NCBI RefSeq assembly: GCF_030813915.1
Contig: NZ_JAUSUJ010000006.1
Span: 124,001 to 188,000 of the forward strand
Reading direction: 5' to 3'
DNA from: Rhodoplanes tepidamans
GTDB lineage: Bacteria > Pseudomonadota > Alphaproteobacteria > Rhizobiales > Xanthobacteraceae
Length of the DNA stretch: 64,000 nt
In this document: in pieces, positions 63,527 through 64,000 of the stretch
How the letters are laid out: each line of letters starts with the position of its first letter
Position numbering within the stretch: position 1 is the first letter of the stretch
Program-made: the position numbers and the translations under genes
Notes under the pieces: model-generated
What the model was told of the DNA's origin: nothing
The model's database searches: none
The model's input: the letters and a program-made list of their open reading frames with translations, nothing else

Positions 63527-64000
63527 ATGACGGCTGCCAGTGGACGCGATCTGCGCCTCGACCTGTTCCGGGGGCTCGCGCTCTGGCTGATCTTCCTCGA
63601 CCACATCCCGTCGAACGTGGTGAGCTGGATCACCATCCGGAACTACGGGTTCAGCGACGCCACCGAGATCTTCGTCTTCATTTCCGGCTACACGGCCGCC
63701 TTCGTCTACGGGGCGACCATGCAGGAGCGCGGCTTCGTCGTCGCCTCGGCCCGCATCCTGCGCCGCGCCTGGCAGGTCTACGTCGCCCACATCTTCCTGT
63801 TCACCATCTACATGGCCGAGATCGCCTATGTCTCGGCGAGCTTCGAGAACCCGCTCTACGCCGAGGAAATGGGCGTGTTCGAGTTCCTGCGGCAGCCGGA
63901 CGTGACCCTCGTCCAGGCCCTGCTGCTGAAGTTCAAGCCGGCCAACATGGACGTGCTGCCGCTCTACATCGCGCTGCTGGCGGTGTTCCCGCCCTATGTC
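63527..64000 (+). CDS. opgC: OpgC-like membrane acyltransferase, N-terminal part (cut by window edge)
   Basis: 158 aa visible, running off the right edge. It starts MTAASGRDLRLDLFRGLALW with LIFLDHIPSNVVSWITIRNY and EIFVFISGYTAAFVYG, the opening of OpgC proteins (acyltransferase 3-like) that succinylate osmoregulated periplasmic glucans. At least four membrane helices are in view. The remainder and its partners are outside the window. Confidence 0.88.
   Translation, partial: MTAASGRDLRLDLFRGLALWLIFLDHIPSNVVSWITIRNYGFSDATEIFVFISGYTAAFVYGATMQERGFVVASARILRRAWQVYVAHIFLFTIYMAEIAYVSASFENPLYAEEMGVFEFLRQPDVTLVQALLLKFKPANMDVLPLYIALLAVFPPYV

Overview
This 64 kb window is high-GC DNA (roughly 68-70% G+C by eye) from a free-living alphaproteobacterium, most likely order Hyphomicrobiales (Bradyrhizobium/Rhodopseudomonas/Rhodoplanes-like). 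The evidence is a GcrA cell-cycle regulator, a tiny aa3-oxidase subunit IV gene next to a three-subunit transhydrogenase, the long single-chain dCTP deaminase, a SAM-II riboswitch on metZ, an HWE histidine kinase, a FixK/FnrL-type box, and REP-like palindromes between genes. No rRNA, phage, plasmid, insertion sequence or CRISPR array is visible; it reads as ordinary chromosome with several accessory metabolic loci.

Layout. 1-6.8 kb: 5' end of acs, a caspase-like protein with a GKP-repeat tail, a Gfo/Idh/MocA oxidoreductase, AmpG-type permease, peptide deformylase and a PPOX-fold protein. 6.9-9.5 kb: glutaryl-CoA dehydrogenase followed by two membrane subunits (gamma, beta) of a Na+-pumping decarboxylase. 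9.7-13.6 kb: DUF3574 protein, pntB-pntAB-pntAA and the aa3 subunit IV gene, then tRNA-Gly(CCC) and an HWE kinase. 16.3-24.4 kb: the most interesting region, a KdgT-family permease, a PrpR-type sigma-54 activator and the complete nickel-pincer racemase operon larA-larC-larE-larB, with exact sigma-54 promoter matches in front of both kdgT and larA. 24.4-32 kb: dcd, riboswitch-metZ, mepA, an NAD-epimerase-like gene, queG (tail made from a repeat), a GST and uppP. 32-41 kb: accessory catabolism with an orphan molybdenum hydroxylase large subunit, a mannonate-dehydratase-like protein, a GntR/FCD regulator with two operators in a divergent promoter, a Bug-type binding protein, a family-3 binding protein, an enoyl-CoA hydratase and a class III CoA-transferase.

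41-51 kb: phosphate regulon, an LPG-synthase-type membrane protein, phoR, pstS-pstC-pstA-pstB-phoU-phoB, with a clear PHO box before pstS. 51-55 kb: gcrA and argD-argF-hslO. 55-60 kb: small envelope proteins and an ECF sigma / anti-sigma / periplasmic sensor operon with matched promoter motifs facing both ways, then a lipoprotein and an L,D-transpeptidase. 60-64 kb: ubiX, a tartrate/D-malate dehydrogenase, a DUF3775 gene behind a FixK/FNR-type box, apaG and the start of an OpgC-like gene.

The main hypothesis is that kdgT, the PrpR-like activator and larACEB form one inducible sigma-54 regulon. An imported 2-hydroxy acid or sugar acid would be sensed by the activator and racemised by a nickel-pincer enzyme whose cofactor is made by the same operon. 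The substrate cannot be read from the sequence.
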